Part shown: one piece after another, positions 9,798 to 20,615 of the stretch
Layout: every line of letters begins with the position of its first letter
Numbering within the stretch: position 1 is the stretch's first letter
NCBI GenBank assembly: GCA_031772625.1
Contig: CM062815.1
Span: forward strand, 115,576,989 to 115,640,988
DNA length: 64,000 nt
Direction: 5' to 3'
Source of the DNA: Pinus tabuliformis
Lineage: Eukaryota > Streptophyta > Pinopsida > Pinales > Pinaceae
Translations under genes and position numbers: made by a program
Notes under the pieces: generated by a model
Database searches by the model: none
The model's input: the letters and a program-made list of their open reading frames with translations, nothing else
What the model was told of the DNA's origin: nothing

Positions 9798-11081
9798 CTA
9801 CCTGTTTTTAATGTCAACCATTTCATTGGACATGGTTTTAAGGACCTTTTGCAGTCCTTCAAGATCAAAAGGATCTTTATGTGATTTTTTCTTGGATTCA
9901 TCCCTAAAAGTTACCTTCTTGGATTTTTGTTCTTTTAATGCATTATTTTTCTCTAAATATAAAATGTGTTTTTCTACAGCTATGGCTTCTTTCATGTTTT
10001 CTGCCAAAGTTGGTTTGGCAGCCCTATCGACAAAAATAACTACGTTTGAGGGAAGAGCAGAAATGTACCATTCATTTTGGATTTCATCACTCAGCGTGGA
10101 TGCTGTTGGGATTTTATTCAATAACTTATTAAAACGTAAATTGAAGTCCTTAATTGGTTCTCTAGGTTCAACTTTCAAGTTAGAGAGATCATTGAGAAGA
10201 GTAGCTGTGGATTGGTCATCTCCAAACTTGGTTAAGAATTGCTCCTGAAAGGCATCCCAACTATTAATGGAACCAGATGGTAATGAAAAATACCATGATC
10301 CTGCTGATCCTTGTAAAGTATAAGGGAATAATCTTACAACTGCATCTTCTTCTACCACTGCATTCAGATTTATGGACAACATAAAATTGTTTATGTGTTC
10401 TTCAGCAGGCAAACCATCATCAGGGTTAAATTTTGGCAACCATTTCATTGGATGCGCAGGTAATGGGTGTAATGGTCCTGCCATTCGAACAACTCCTAGA
10501 TTTGTCCATGGTATTTGAGCCATAATGGGTATCTGTGTAGAGGAAGATGTTCCAGTAGTTGAAGGTGATTGGGTAGAGGAGGTTTGTGCTCCAGTACTAG
10601 TGTAAACCATGATTTGGAGTTGTGAGGTGGATGATTGATTTTGTGATGAAGTGGATGGAATGAATGAGGGTGTTTCAGGTGATGATGAGAGAACCTCACT
10701 ATGAGCTTCAGACTGTGTTTTCTTAGTTTTCCTTCGATTTGGTAGAGGGAATTCAAATGGGGGGATCCCAAATTTTTCGCTCTGTGATCTAGTTAGCCTT
10801 TGAGAGGAAGGAAACTGAGAAGAAACACTAGCTTGAGATAACTCAGATTCTTCTTGAGATATTGAAATCCCCTGCAGTTTATGGATTAAAGACTGCACTT
10901 CAGGAGTTTCTATAGAAGAATATTGATCTAATTTCTTTGGGATCTTAGTAGTGGATTCTAAGGATTTCTTTACAACTTCTTGCCTAGGATTTGGGGATTT
11001 AGAATGTGACCGAGAAGTTGGAGGTGATGGTGAGGGAGTTTTACTCTTATAATGGCTTACTGATTTATATTTGCTTGCCAT
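9798..11081 (-). CDS. Gypsy Gag (retrotransposon gag domain)
   Basis: The 427-residue minus-strand ORF starts at ATG 11081, about 30 bases inside the LTR end. The N-terminal 180 residues are rich in Ser, Thr and Gln. Residues about 195-330 carry the capsid-type domain: WLPKFNPDDGLPAEEHINNF, then VRLFPYTLQGSAGSWYFSLP, then WDAFQEQFLTKFGDDQST and REPIKDFNLRFNKLLNKIP. The C-terminus is lysine-rich without a clear zinc knuckle. This domain assembles the virus-like particle. The frame is open along its length although the element as a whole is broken. Confidence 0.88.
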   Translation of the reverse strand: MASKYKSVSHYKSKTPSPSPPTSRSHSKSPNPRQEVVKKSLESTTKIPKKLDQYSSIETPEVQSLIHKLQGISISQEESELSQASVSSQFPSSQRLTRSQSEKFGIPPFEFPLPNRRKTKKTQSEAHSEVLSSSPETPSFIPSTSSQNQSSTSQLQIMVYTSTGAQTSSTQSPSTTGTSSSTQIPIMAQIPWTNLGVVRMAGPLHPLPAHPMKWLPKFNPDDGLPAEEHINNFMLSINLNAVVEEDAVVRLFPYTLQGSAGSWYFSLPSGSINSWDAFQEQFLTKFGDDQSTATLLNDLSNLKVEPREPIKDFNLRFNKLLNKIPTASTLSDEIQNEWYISALPSNVVIFVDRAAKPTLAENMKEAIAVEKHILYLEKNNALKEQKSKKVTFRDESKKKSHKDPFDLEGLQKVLKTMSNEMVDIKNR

Positions 11082-11112
11082 TCATAGTTAGGCCCTCCTT
11101 CTAGCACCAAAA

Positions 11113-11960
11113 TGTTGAAGCCTTGAAAATCGTTGTGACATGGGGGAAAACCACCCGTTCCGGACCTTGAAAGCAACTCCTTTTACGTTTGGTATAGTGG
11201 CTCCGACTGGGGATAATGGGACCAGTTTCCATAAAAGATTTGATAGTGATGGTGGGATGATATATGATGTAACAGGAAATGATTAAGCTAAGTGTAATCT
11301 AATATAACTTCTAAACACATGCATATATCCTATTTTAACACTATTTAACTATAAGTATACCCGAGAATCAAATACGATATGCGATCTACAATGATGTCTT
11401 ACAGCAATTGGTAATAAATATCATTCAACTGCAACAAGAAATTAAATCGTTTAACAATAATCGTTTTGGATAAATAGTTATACAAAACGATTGAGAAAAA
11501 TATATCACATATAAAATCATTCATGTATTCACAACGGAATCAGAGCTAACATCATACAGAAGTGCAATAATGCTAAAACTATAATTCAAACTTTCATACA
11601 TAAAACAATTGAAAGAATAAGTATTGCTTGATACATAAATAAAACACGATCATAAGATAAAAGTACCATATATGATAAGTCTTGCTCATGTGCTTCAACA
11701 ATATTGACTAAATTTCAATCAATCCAACACATTCTAGGAGTACAAAAGTGCAATGTTTTGAAAATTGTTTTTGATAAAATTTGTGGACCCCTCTCTAAAT
11801 GCATGAGAGGGGTTTAAATACTAAACTATATGTATTAAAATATATTATTACACAAATAGTTGAGGAGGTTTCAAACAACCTTCCTCAGAATATGAAAAAA
11901 TAAAACTAAAAGAAAATAAATTAATGACTAGCTCCTTTGAACTTGATCTCTAAGGTCGCA
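11113..11960 (-). repeat. 5' LTR of the minus-strand gypsy element (outer end approximate)
   Basis: On the minus strand the LTR ends ...CTTCAACA at 11113, followed directly by TTTTGGTGCTAGAAGG, a primer-site-like stretch, and then gag. A TATA-like TATTTAAACC (11811-11820, minus) fits a promoter about 700 bp before the end. The outer boundary is not fixed because the partner LTR is outside the window. Confidence 0.55.
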
Positions 11961-11964
11961 AATA

Positions 11965-14900
11965 TTAGTCATGGGCTTGAGCAGAGGCAGTTGGTTGATC
12001 ACAGTTTTTAACTGCCCAGCAAATATGGTATCTGTTAGTGCTGACACCTTCTTTTGTGTAGATGTTGTTAAACATCTTAGAGTTATCCATTGGTTGGGTG
12101 GTTTCACTAAAAACTGCCAGTATGCCTCTCAATTCGGCCTGTTTAACTGTTTGATTGCCTCCTCGTTTCCCTGCACTGTTTGTTTCCACTATTGCTCTAG
12201 CTGTTTGGCATTAGGAAGAAATCCTGGTACACATTCCTTGACTAGATTGGCGCCATGAAGATTTTTGTTAATGGCTTCTATTATGCTGTTATTTTTTGTA
12301 GTTGCTATCGTTGTTGCCCTTTCCACCTATTTAAACCGAGAATCCCAATCTATGAACAAAATATATTTATGAGACTTTTCCAACTTTAGTAGGTCAGCCT
12401 TCCTCCCATCCTCTGATTCTTGCTAGGTGATAAACTCAAAAACCCTTTTGTGGATTTCATCATACTCAAGCCTCGTATCAATAACTTGGTATGTTAATTT
12501 ATCACTGGTCTCACAATAAGGATATATCTGCGAGATTTTTTGGAAAAATACTTCCTTTTGCTGCATTAGAAAGGAATTGAGGCTGAGTGCTTCTTAGATG
12601 AATTCTTCGATTTGTGGATTGTCTCTAATTTTATCTATCATGGCTTGTATCTGCAAATCATTTTCTGCTAAGCTGGCTTTATGTTGTATTCTCATATGTT
12701 CGAATTCCTTTTCGAGCTGGGCTACTTGTAATTCTACTTGTTGATTAGATTTTTCTGGGGATAATTGCTATTATAGTAGCATAATTCTCTGTTCCTTTTC
12801 CATGAGCAGCATTTGGACCTCTGTTGCCTTATCAATAGTTGTTGTGGCATAGGCTCCCGTGAATTATGACAGCATTGTGAGATTCTTAGATGGGTCGATA
12901 GGTGAGTCCTTCCATACGATGTCCATTGGTTCATTTTCCGGAGTCGTAATAGCTTCAACGTCCAGTTTTCTTTTCTTCCTTTGTCTCTTGACTACAAATT
13001 TGTGGGTAGGGCTATAGAATACATCTAGAGGAGGTATTTCCTCAATTCTTAAAACAATTTCTGAAGTAGGAGTAGCAGGAATAACCTCAACGTCCTGAGT
13101 GCTTGTAGCTATTTCCTTTGTTGTTTCTAGATTCAACTTATGCTGGGTTTGCTTGGGAGTTTGCATTCTAGATGTTTGCTCAGGGTTTGTATCTATGTGG
13201 AGCTTTTTGTTGAACTATTCCCATTCTTGTTTGAGGTCAATGACTAGAGCTTTACCTGATTGAGTTGAAGTAGAAGAAACTTCTACTTGTTTCTTTACTT
13301 TGGCCTGCTCGGTCGTCTCCTCTGTACTTTGACCTATGTATTTTTCAGATTCTTTATTGGTATTTCCCCCCTCATTTTGAGACTACCACTCTGAGTGCTC
13401 TGACTCATGTGTAGATCTCTCTTGAGTTTCTTCTTCATAGTTCTCTTTGGAGCTGTCCTCCAAGCTTATGCTGGGAGTTGGATCCCTTATTGGTTCAATT
13501 TGCAGTAGGTCCAATGGGACCTTTAATAATCTCTTTTTTTCTGTACACATGGAAAGCCTTAACATCTTCCAGGGTCAAAAGTAGTGATGCCATATGCAAA
13601 ACTTGTGAAAATGTTTCTACCTGTAGGAAGAGGTCATCAAAGGCGTCCTCTTCGTGGGTGAACTGTTTTAATTTTACTGTAATAGTAAATTCCTTAACAG
13701 TGCCATTTGGGTCGTACTAACTTCCCGGAATTGTAGCTAATTTTAGAGGCTTAATAATCTCTGCTTCTCTTAATGCATGTCCATAATCATGTAGTGCAAA
13801 TGCACCACATTGTAACAGGAATGTAGGTCAAATGGCCTTCTTTTGTTCTTTTAGTCCTCTGCTCATTCCACCTTCCCCTGCTATTTGGTAGGCTATTTCT
13901 CTAGCCATTAGTTTGTCAGGGACATAATATGGGAGGACATGCGGTGAAGCAATGCTCCCAAAAACTCTGATGTAGGTGAATGTTTCTTCCCCAAACCATC
14001 TGGCTACTGGCAAGATATCTACTTTGGCCTCTTTAGAAAACCTAGGGGCGATCCTATTATATACTTCTCTATGAATGGGTAGCATAACCCCTTGACAGAT
14101 TTTATAAAAATGGGGGTGGAATTGAGATTCCCACAAAATATTATGGTATATATGGATGGGAAGTGGGTTCTGTACAGTCCACTTCCATCCCATATTGGGA
14201 AATTGAGAACAAAAATAGATTGCATCCATAACAAAAGCACTCATGAAAAAAGGGGGATAAACCCTTAAAGAGGAACTTCTTTTCCTTCTATATTCTATAA
14301 TGGTATTTGTCAAATTATTTAATAAAATTTGAGCCCAGTTCATTATTGTTGCATTCACTGCTGCATCTATTAATGGAAGCCAATCCATGGAAAACTTGGT
14401 GCTATTGGTCTATCGAATAACCTACATATCATTGCTGCTATGAAACTACGAGGGGGATAAATGGATGTTGTTGAGTACACACCAGTTTGATCTCGCTTGA
14501 GTTGCCTTTGCTTGATTTCTAGGTCTGTGTGACGTCTGATAGATCCTCATTTTCTGTGGCGAATTTCTCAAGGAACCATTTGTTATAGAACTTTTGTGGC
14601 TCAGGTAACTAGTACATTAGTCATAGGTTGTCTACTGAGAAAGACCCCATGACTTGTTGCCTGTGATTCTTGAAGGTTTTGTCTGTGATGTCTACCTCGT
14701 CAATTACCAATTTGACCATGTCCATGTATGGGATTATTTTTGGTCTTGCAGCTATGCGATGCAAGAAAGAACATGTTTCAAAATAGGAGGCATCAGATGA
14801 CTCCTGAGCATTTGTCGTGGCCTTTGTTACCAGTGGCCTAGGATCTTCTTCTAACAAGTTGTACATGGCCTCCCATGTCGAAGTTCCTCTGTCTTTGTTG

Positions 14901-15070
14901 CATGTGGTATCAAAGAAAAGCAACACCATTTCTGATTTCTCAGATGCAGTTCCATTCCCCTTCTTCAGCATTGTCTCCAATGATGTTTTCTGTGGAGTTT
15001 TCCTCAAATGGAGCAAAAACGGAAGTTATCGGATAAACACACGTGATAATGACAGTGAGAATAAATGATA
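11965..15070 (-). pseudogene. Decayed long coiled-coil-rich ORF, family not recognised
   Basis: A run of minus-strand reading frames looks like one old protein of roughly 900-1000 residues, now broken into several pieces. The upstream end (about 15016) has LLEEDPRPLVTKATTNAQ and PKIIPYMDMVKLVIDEVDIT. The middle (13828-14388) has FFMSAFVMDAIYFCSQFPNM, HPHFYKICQGVMLPIHREVY and KVDILPVARWFGEETFTYI. The downstream part (13166-12300) is Glu/Gln/Lys-rich with heptad-like runs such as QVAQLEKEFEHMRIQHKA and a basic KRQRKKRKLD. I know no family it matches. It could be a third ORF of an LTR element or a captured gene; it lies on the same strand as, and just upstream of, the gypsy LTR. Confidence 0.5.
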
Positions 15071-15409
15071 TAGTTAACCTAAAAAAGGTGACAAGATAGG
15101 AGCTATTATTCAGAACACAAAAGAAAAGATAGCGTATCACGTCAAGCCGCTCTTTGACATAAATGCCATTGAACTCATTAAATAGCCACTAAGGCTTGTT
15201 ATCATTGCTTTTATTACTCATTAAATTACCGCATCGCAAATGGGAAGGAAAAAATTTTAAGGTGGCGATTTCTAACTGCGAGAATGTCGATTTTGCGATT
15301 GCGATGCAATATCGCAAATCACATTATCGCATATTTTATTGTGCACTTTCTCAAAGTTTTTTAGAATTCTCTAGGATGCGAGATAAGTGAGGTATCCTTT
15401 ACCGTATTG
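15071..15409. other. Unassigned spacer
   Basis: AT-rich DNA between the unknown ORF and the start of LTR homology at 15410. It has several TCGCA/TGCGA-type short repeats (15230-15330) but no coding signal I can support. Confidence 0.4.
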
Positions 15410-16092
15410 GTTATAGTCATGGTTATTTCCTGTATTTACTTGTAACTAAAAGGATAATGGATGCAAGACCTAATTGAGGTCAAAACATTTAAGGGAAGAG
15501 GGTTGTGATCTTTCTTGTCAAGTCTCATATGATTTATCAGTCATTTATGCCATATTTTGTATTCATGTCCTGTAGATTGCATTGATGCCAAGTGTTTGAA
15601 AAAATGTCAGTCTCATTTGGGGATGGTTAGGCCTAGTCGTGGAGCCATTTTTTGGCTTGTAAGTCTTGTTGTCATGTAAATTATAGATTCTGAAAGCTAC
15701 AAGGGTTTCTGGGTGTGACCTGGATTCTGGGCTTGAAAAGTGGCACGAATCCTGGAGTCGTAGTCACAACATTGGGAAAAAAGTACTCAAAAGCTCCCTT
15801 GCACTTGTTGTGGGAGATTCTGGAGCCTCCCAGGCACACCCTTGTCTATATCAAGGGAATGTCTAGGGGTTTGATGCACTAAAACTTTAGTTGGTCTCAA
15901 GGGTTGGTTACCTGAGTGGTTGGGATGGCTCTTGGGAGTTTTGTTGTTGATGTGGAAGGTTTTTGTGGTGTGTTTTCGTCGATTCCACTTCCTTAAGGTG
16001 ACTTAGGAGGTTGAATCCCATTATAGTGGCCTCTCGTCGCATATTTACCCTGGTTGGCCGGTTACTTGGGTAGATGTGGGATGAGGGTGTCA
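15410..16092 (+). repeat. 5' LTR, 3' portion only
   Basis: It matches the last ~700 bp of the right LTR, including the shared GGTTATAGTCATGGTTATTT start, the TGGCACGAATC and GGAGCCTCCCAG blocks, and the CTTAGGAGGTTGA block near the end. It stops at ...GGGTGTCA just before the primer site. Confidence 0.78.
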
Positions 16093-16097
16093 TAGAG

Positions 16098-16108
16098 TGG
16101 TATTAGAG
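16098..16108 (+). promoter_or_regulatory. Primer-binding site, tRNA-iMet type
   Basis: TGGTATTAGAG is one base off the canonical plant TGGTATCAGAG and lies 5 bp after the LTR end. A second, weaker copy (GTGGTATCATAG) occurs about 50 bp downstream. Confidence 0.7.
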
Positions 16109-18092
16109 TGGGTTGCACTCTCCTTGGGTCATATATGATACCATAGAGTGGTATCATAGCATGGTTCACCCCTTGGACTAGATGGTCGGTGTGTTGGTCA
16201 TGCTTTCATGTCGGTTGCATATGTGTTCCTTATGCGTGTAGCCCATGTGCTTGTTGCATTTGCATGGTGTTGATCATGGTTGTATTTATGTTGCCATGTG
16301 AAGGTTGATGGTGTTGTTGTGGGATGTGTCGTCATGAGTGTATGGTTTTATATTCATTTGTCATGCATGTCAGTTTCTATATGTTGTTATGCATGCATTT
16401 TCATGGTGAAGGTTGTTGTGCATAAGGTCATTGTATGCAATTAGGTCATGATGATGATATTGGTATGTTATGATATTGATGTGTTGGCTGAGATAGAGCA
16501 GGAGATGTATATCATTAAAGTGAAGTAGCAACAATGGACTTTAGGGTAAGAGTAGATCATCATGAAGGTTTGTATGGTGGGCATGCAGATATGTTGGTTA
16601 ATGTTAGTTATAAGCATTAGGGTTACTGATATGCTTGTCATTATATTATTATTATGGTTACATATATGATAAATGCTAGTTGATTAGTGTAGTCATATGC
16701 ACATGTCTTAGATAGTCATGAATGATAGTAACCTATGGTTGTATGCATTGTTATTGTTGTTTTATGATAGTTAACTTAATGATTATGTTATATGTTGTTG
16801 ATGAGCATGTTATATGTTAAGTTGTTGTTGTCATATGTTAGTTAATGATTAGGTTTAAAACATTAAGATCTTGATCTTATATGTATCATGCTAAATTGGA
16901 TTGGCCTATGTAGATGGTTAAGGTTATGACTTTAAGGTATGAGTTTGACTATGTCATCTACTAGATGTTTGAGTGTTTGATTATGTCATCTAGTTGGTTT
17001 ATTTAACATGGTATGTTTGCAAGTTGGTTGAATGTTTGATGAATTGCATAATATGACTATGTGTATGTAAGATTGCTCGAAATAATGATCTTGTTTTAAG
17101 ATGGTTTTACTCACACATATGTGTTGAGATAGCTGATATGTACTTGAGTGCAAGTAGGTGACAATGGTAGCATTATGTCTAATGATTATGAGTTGACTTT
17201 GGATTATGACATGATTTTTAATCTTGATAAAGGTTGATTTCAAATTAGTAGATATGTTGTCTTGATCTTTGGAACATGTGGTTGAGATGTGTGTTCAGTT
17301 ACAAGGCAACGTGATTGGCACAACAAGGTAAGATAATTGGTATATTGTTACATTTATTTATGCACTGACAATTATGTGTTATGGAAAGTATGATACAAAG
17401 AATTGCATGGAAAAGAAATTGCCATGGAATCTTGAAGAAGGCTCAGATTGAGATTTCCATTGGAAGCACTAAGAACCCATGGGGATTGAGTAATGATGTT
17501 GATTGAGAGCCTTGTGCTTTTGGTACCTTGCCATTTGCTTGCACTTGATTTGCAATTTTGTTATGTCTAGTGCATGATCATGCCACTTTGTTTGCGGTGT
17601 CGTATTGTTATTGGTTTTCATGATTTTCTTCTTGTTTGTTTCTTGTTCTTTCCTTTTATGTTTTGAGGGTCTTGGGAATTGGTTGGGAAAGAATAAAGTT
17701 GATGGAACTCTGGGAGAGCTGTGTGGAACCCAACATGTAATGAAAGACTTGGATGAAGCTGGTGCATGTGTAAGGGAAACTAAAGGTAAGAGTATGACAA
17801 TCGACTAAGTTGGTTGGGTCCATTAGTGTAAATGGATGGTGGTAGGACAATCATGAGAAAGCTAACAGGAAAGGTAAAGTGAATGGATGTGAGGCATCTG
17901 ATTCCTTGGCTATGTTGGGAACAATTGTTCTCAATGTTGTGCATGGATAAAGGGAGTTCTCTTAACCTTGACCTTATGATATTTGGTAATTATGTTGTGA
18001 TCATGTTTATGCTAATGTTTATATATATGCATGTATATATGTATGTATGTATGTCGTTGTCTGATAGGATCATGATTGTTTTATGTTGATGT

Positions 18093-18098
<6 letters not shown>

Positions 18099-18164
<66 letters not shown>
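18099..18164. repeat. (TA)n microsatellite
   Basis: About 33 uninterrupted TA units followed by GTATGTATGTATG, inside the non-coding interior. Lengths in assembled sequence may differ from the genome because of slippage. Confidence 0.95.
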
Positions 18165-18176
<12 letters not shown>

Positions 18177-18479
18177 GCATACTTTTGTCTGACAGGGTCA
18201 TCAGGAATCGTTCTTGTGGACGAATGATTGCTTATGCAGGTGAATGGCATGAAGAGATTCTTGGTTCATGAGGAATCAAGTGGGAAGAGTAGCCTGATGG
18301 ATCTTTGAGGTCTATATCATGTGGATATTAATTGATATTATGTGCTTATGTTATGTCTATGTTTATGTTGTGGATAGGATAATGCTGAGAGATACACCAG
18401 TGGAATGAAAACAACATGATCCCTGACATGCTAGGATAAGCATGGATGGTAGAGAGACACTGGAAGTAAGGTTGCATGG

Positions 18480-19070
18480 TAGAGGCAGTGTGGTATTCGA
18501 TGTGCAATGTTGGGTATAGATGGTACTATGTACATGTTGGATATGCGATGTTGTGTACATATCGTACTATGCGCATGATGGATATGCGGTGCTGTGTGCA
18601 TATGGTGTTGTGCACATGTTGGATATGCAGTGCTCTATACATATAATTCTATATACATGTTGTATATGCAGTGTTATGTACACATGGTGTTGTGTGCATG
18701 TTGTACAAGTGGTACTATGTACATATGGTGTTGTGTGCATGTAGTGTTGTGTACATGTTGTACATGTGGTGTTGTGTGCAGGGGGTGTTGTGTACATGTC
18801 ATGCATGTGATGTTGTGTACATGTCGTGCACGTGGTACTCTGTATCTGTGCTATTGTGTACACATTGTATAGGTGGTGTGGTGTACATGTGGTGTTGTGT
18901 ACGCGTTGTGCAGGGTGGTGCGTGTACATGTGATGGTGTGCACATGTTGTGTATGTGGTGTTGTGTATAGGTGGTATTGTGTACATGTTGTACATGTGGT
19001 ACTGGTATACATGTGGTATTATGCGCATGTCATACACATTATGTTATGAGCATGTGGTACTATGTATGTC
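18480..19070 (+). repeat. Degenerate GT-rich minisatellite
   Basis: About 0.6 kb built from variants of GTGTTGTGTACATGTTGTAC and ATGTGGTGTTGTG in irregular order. The alternating purine-pyrimidine bias (TGTGTACATGTG) is strong. Variants differ at most positions, so the array is old or was built by repeated slippage. All reading frames here are artefacts of the repeat. Confidence 0.8.
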
Positions 19071-19132
19071 CATTGTGTAGTCGTAGTATTGTGACGTTTG
19101 TATTCATTATGTTGTACTTCGTGTAGGTATTT

Positions 19133-19239
19133 GTGTTGTGTTGTACACCAGGTGTAGGTGTATGTATTGTGTTGTGATGTACACCAGATGTAGGAGTATG
19201 TATTGTGTTATGTTGTACACTGGGTGTAGGTGTATGTGT
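19133..19239 (+). repeat. 36-bp tandem repeat, three copies
   Basis: Three units, 19133-19168, 19169-19204 and 19205-19239, share GTGTTGTG-TGTACACC-GGTGTAGG-GTATG with few differences. They lie immediately downstream of the longer degenerate GT array and probably arose from the same kind of slippage. Confidence 0.85.
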
Positions 19240-20598
19240 GGTATGTCAGGTGTAGGCGCATGCATTTCATGGTGTTGTATGTCGTGTGTGGTTGTATGTG
19301 TGTGGTGTACACTATGTGTATGTGCACAAGGTTGAAGAGAAGGCGCTCAGTGTTTGTCGGGTGTGGAAACCGATCCGGTGTGCATGTAGAATACAGAGAA
19401 AGGTAGAAGATAAGGATTGATTAAAGGATAAGTATCAATATTTTATTTCAGTTTTATTATGCATGTGATTTATGATTCTGGTATAAGATGATTACATGTG
19501 ATCTATGATTTTGGCTTATGATGGTCACATGTGATTTATGATTTTGATCTATGATGGTTTTTTTTTTAGCTAACATGATGTGATATGTTTATACATGATG
19601 ATTTGGTCATAGATTCTAGTTTGACTTGTTGCGACAGGAAGCGAACATAATTTTAAGTGTACCTTGTTGACAGGCCACCAAAGAGGTATGATTTGAAGTT
19701 ATTCAATTTATTTTGAATCTAATGTAAATTATGTGCTTGGTACACGAAAGCATGAAATGCCCAGTTGGGTGGTTGAAATTGACAGCAAACACTAGTAGCA
19801 ACAACAAAAGGAATTAGAATAGGAAACAGTATATTGGTAAAGCATTTAGGAGCAGGGTCATTGTGGGACACTGGTGCCCAATAGTGTCCATTGATTTCCA
19901 TGAGCATGCTATGACCGATATGATGGTTTTAAGGCAAGGATATTCCTTGGTTTTTGGACCTTCTGATGCGAGGAAACCTTGCCGAGGGATGGACTACCCA
20001 GGATGTGGATGCCAATGAAACTTGGAAGTGTGTGACTGCACATAAGGGGGTGACTGGATTGGCCGAGGGACTGTGTGGCAGAGAAGGGAAGGTGAGGGAT
20101 ATATTTGTTTTGGTCATTAGCATTGCTATATGGAATCAAATGCACATTAGGAGTGTGCCCTGGAACAATGAGCCGATATCTGTTCACTAAGAGGACAAGT
20201 GGCGTAGGATTATAATGTTGGACATTGGATGCAAATTTCACCTTGCAGTGGATTCTGGACATCCTGAGAAGGAGGTGAATTTTGGTATTACTTTGAGGGT
20301 GGAGGCGTAAGCCTTTGGATTCCCTTGTTGTGGATGCAGGCATCGTATACTTTTATTTGTCGATTGAGAAAATGTTCATATGTGTATATGTGTGTATTAT
20401 TGTATATGTGGTTATTATTGTAAATATCACAATGATTTGTGTTATAATGCTCCAGTAAACAGTATGTTTGTCATGTTTTAGTAGATAGTCATTGTAAATA
20501 CTGCAACAAGCTATGTTATAAAGCTCCTTGGGCAGTATATTTTGTTTTCATAGGTCTTGCTGGTTATAGGTGTCATTAAACATCGAGGATGGTGTTCC

Positions 20599-20615
20599 CC
20601 AAAGGGGGAGGGTTT
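20599..20615 (+). promoter_or_regulatory. Polypurine tract
   Basis: CCAAAGGGGGAGGGTTT directly precedes the TGTAACAACCC that opens the 3' LTR, the normal site for plus-strand priming. Confidence 0.85.

Larger units (their letters stand above)
8107..11960 (-). mobile_element. Older Ty3/gypsy element, partial, interrupted by the first element
   Basis: Read on the minus strand it has a 5' LTR (from about 11960 down to 11113), gag (11081-9798), protease (around 9100) and RNase H (8553-8107). The remainder should lie left of the window beyond the younger element inserted at its 8107 edge. Gag, protease and RNase H are plainly gypsy-type. It is a fossil with a few breaks; reverse transcriptase is not seen in the visible part. 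The right end is approximate. Confidence 0.8.
16109..20598 (+). other. Non-coding interior of the LARD-like element
   Basis: 4.5 kb of T/G-rich DNA. The first kilobase (16160-17250) is simple in composition with many ATG/TTG runs. The middle has a TA microsatellite and GT-rich tandem arrays. The last part (19900-20340) is more complex but gives no recognisable protein on either strand. Frames found in the simple-sequence parts are composition artefacts. Confidence 0.6.

Noticed and set aside
15196-15390. A 64-residue plus-strand frame (HRKWEGKNFKVAISNCENV...)
   Set aside because: The local TCGCA/TGCGA repeats create the frame; there is no recognisable motif or start context.
17990-18271. Open frames on both strands across the TA microsatellite
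   Set aside because: They consist of Tyr/Ile repeats from (TA)n and have no flanking coding signal.
18520-19335. Several 60-156 residue frames rich in Cys, Val, His and Thr
   Set aside because: They are translations of the GT-rich minisatellite, open because the repeat lacks stop codons in some frames.
19909-20343. A 144-residue minus-strand frame in the LARD-like interior
   Set aside because: No domain is recognisable, there is an overlapping open frame on the other strand, and the surrounding element shows no coding content.
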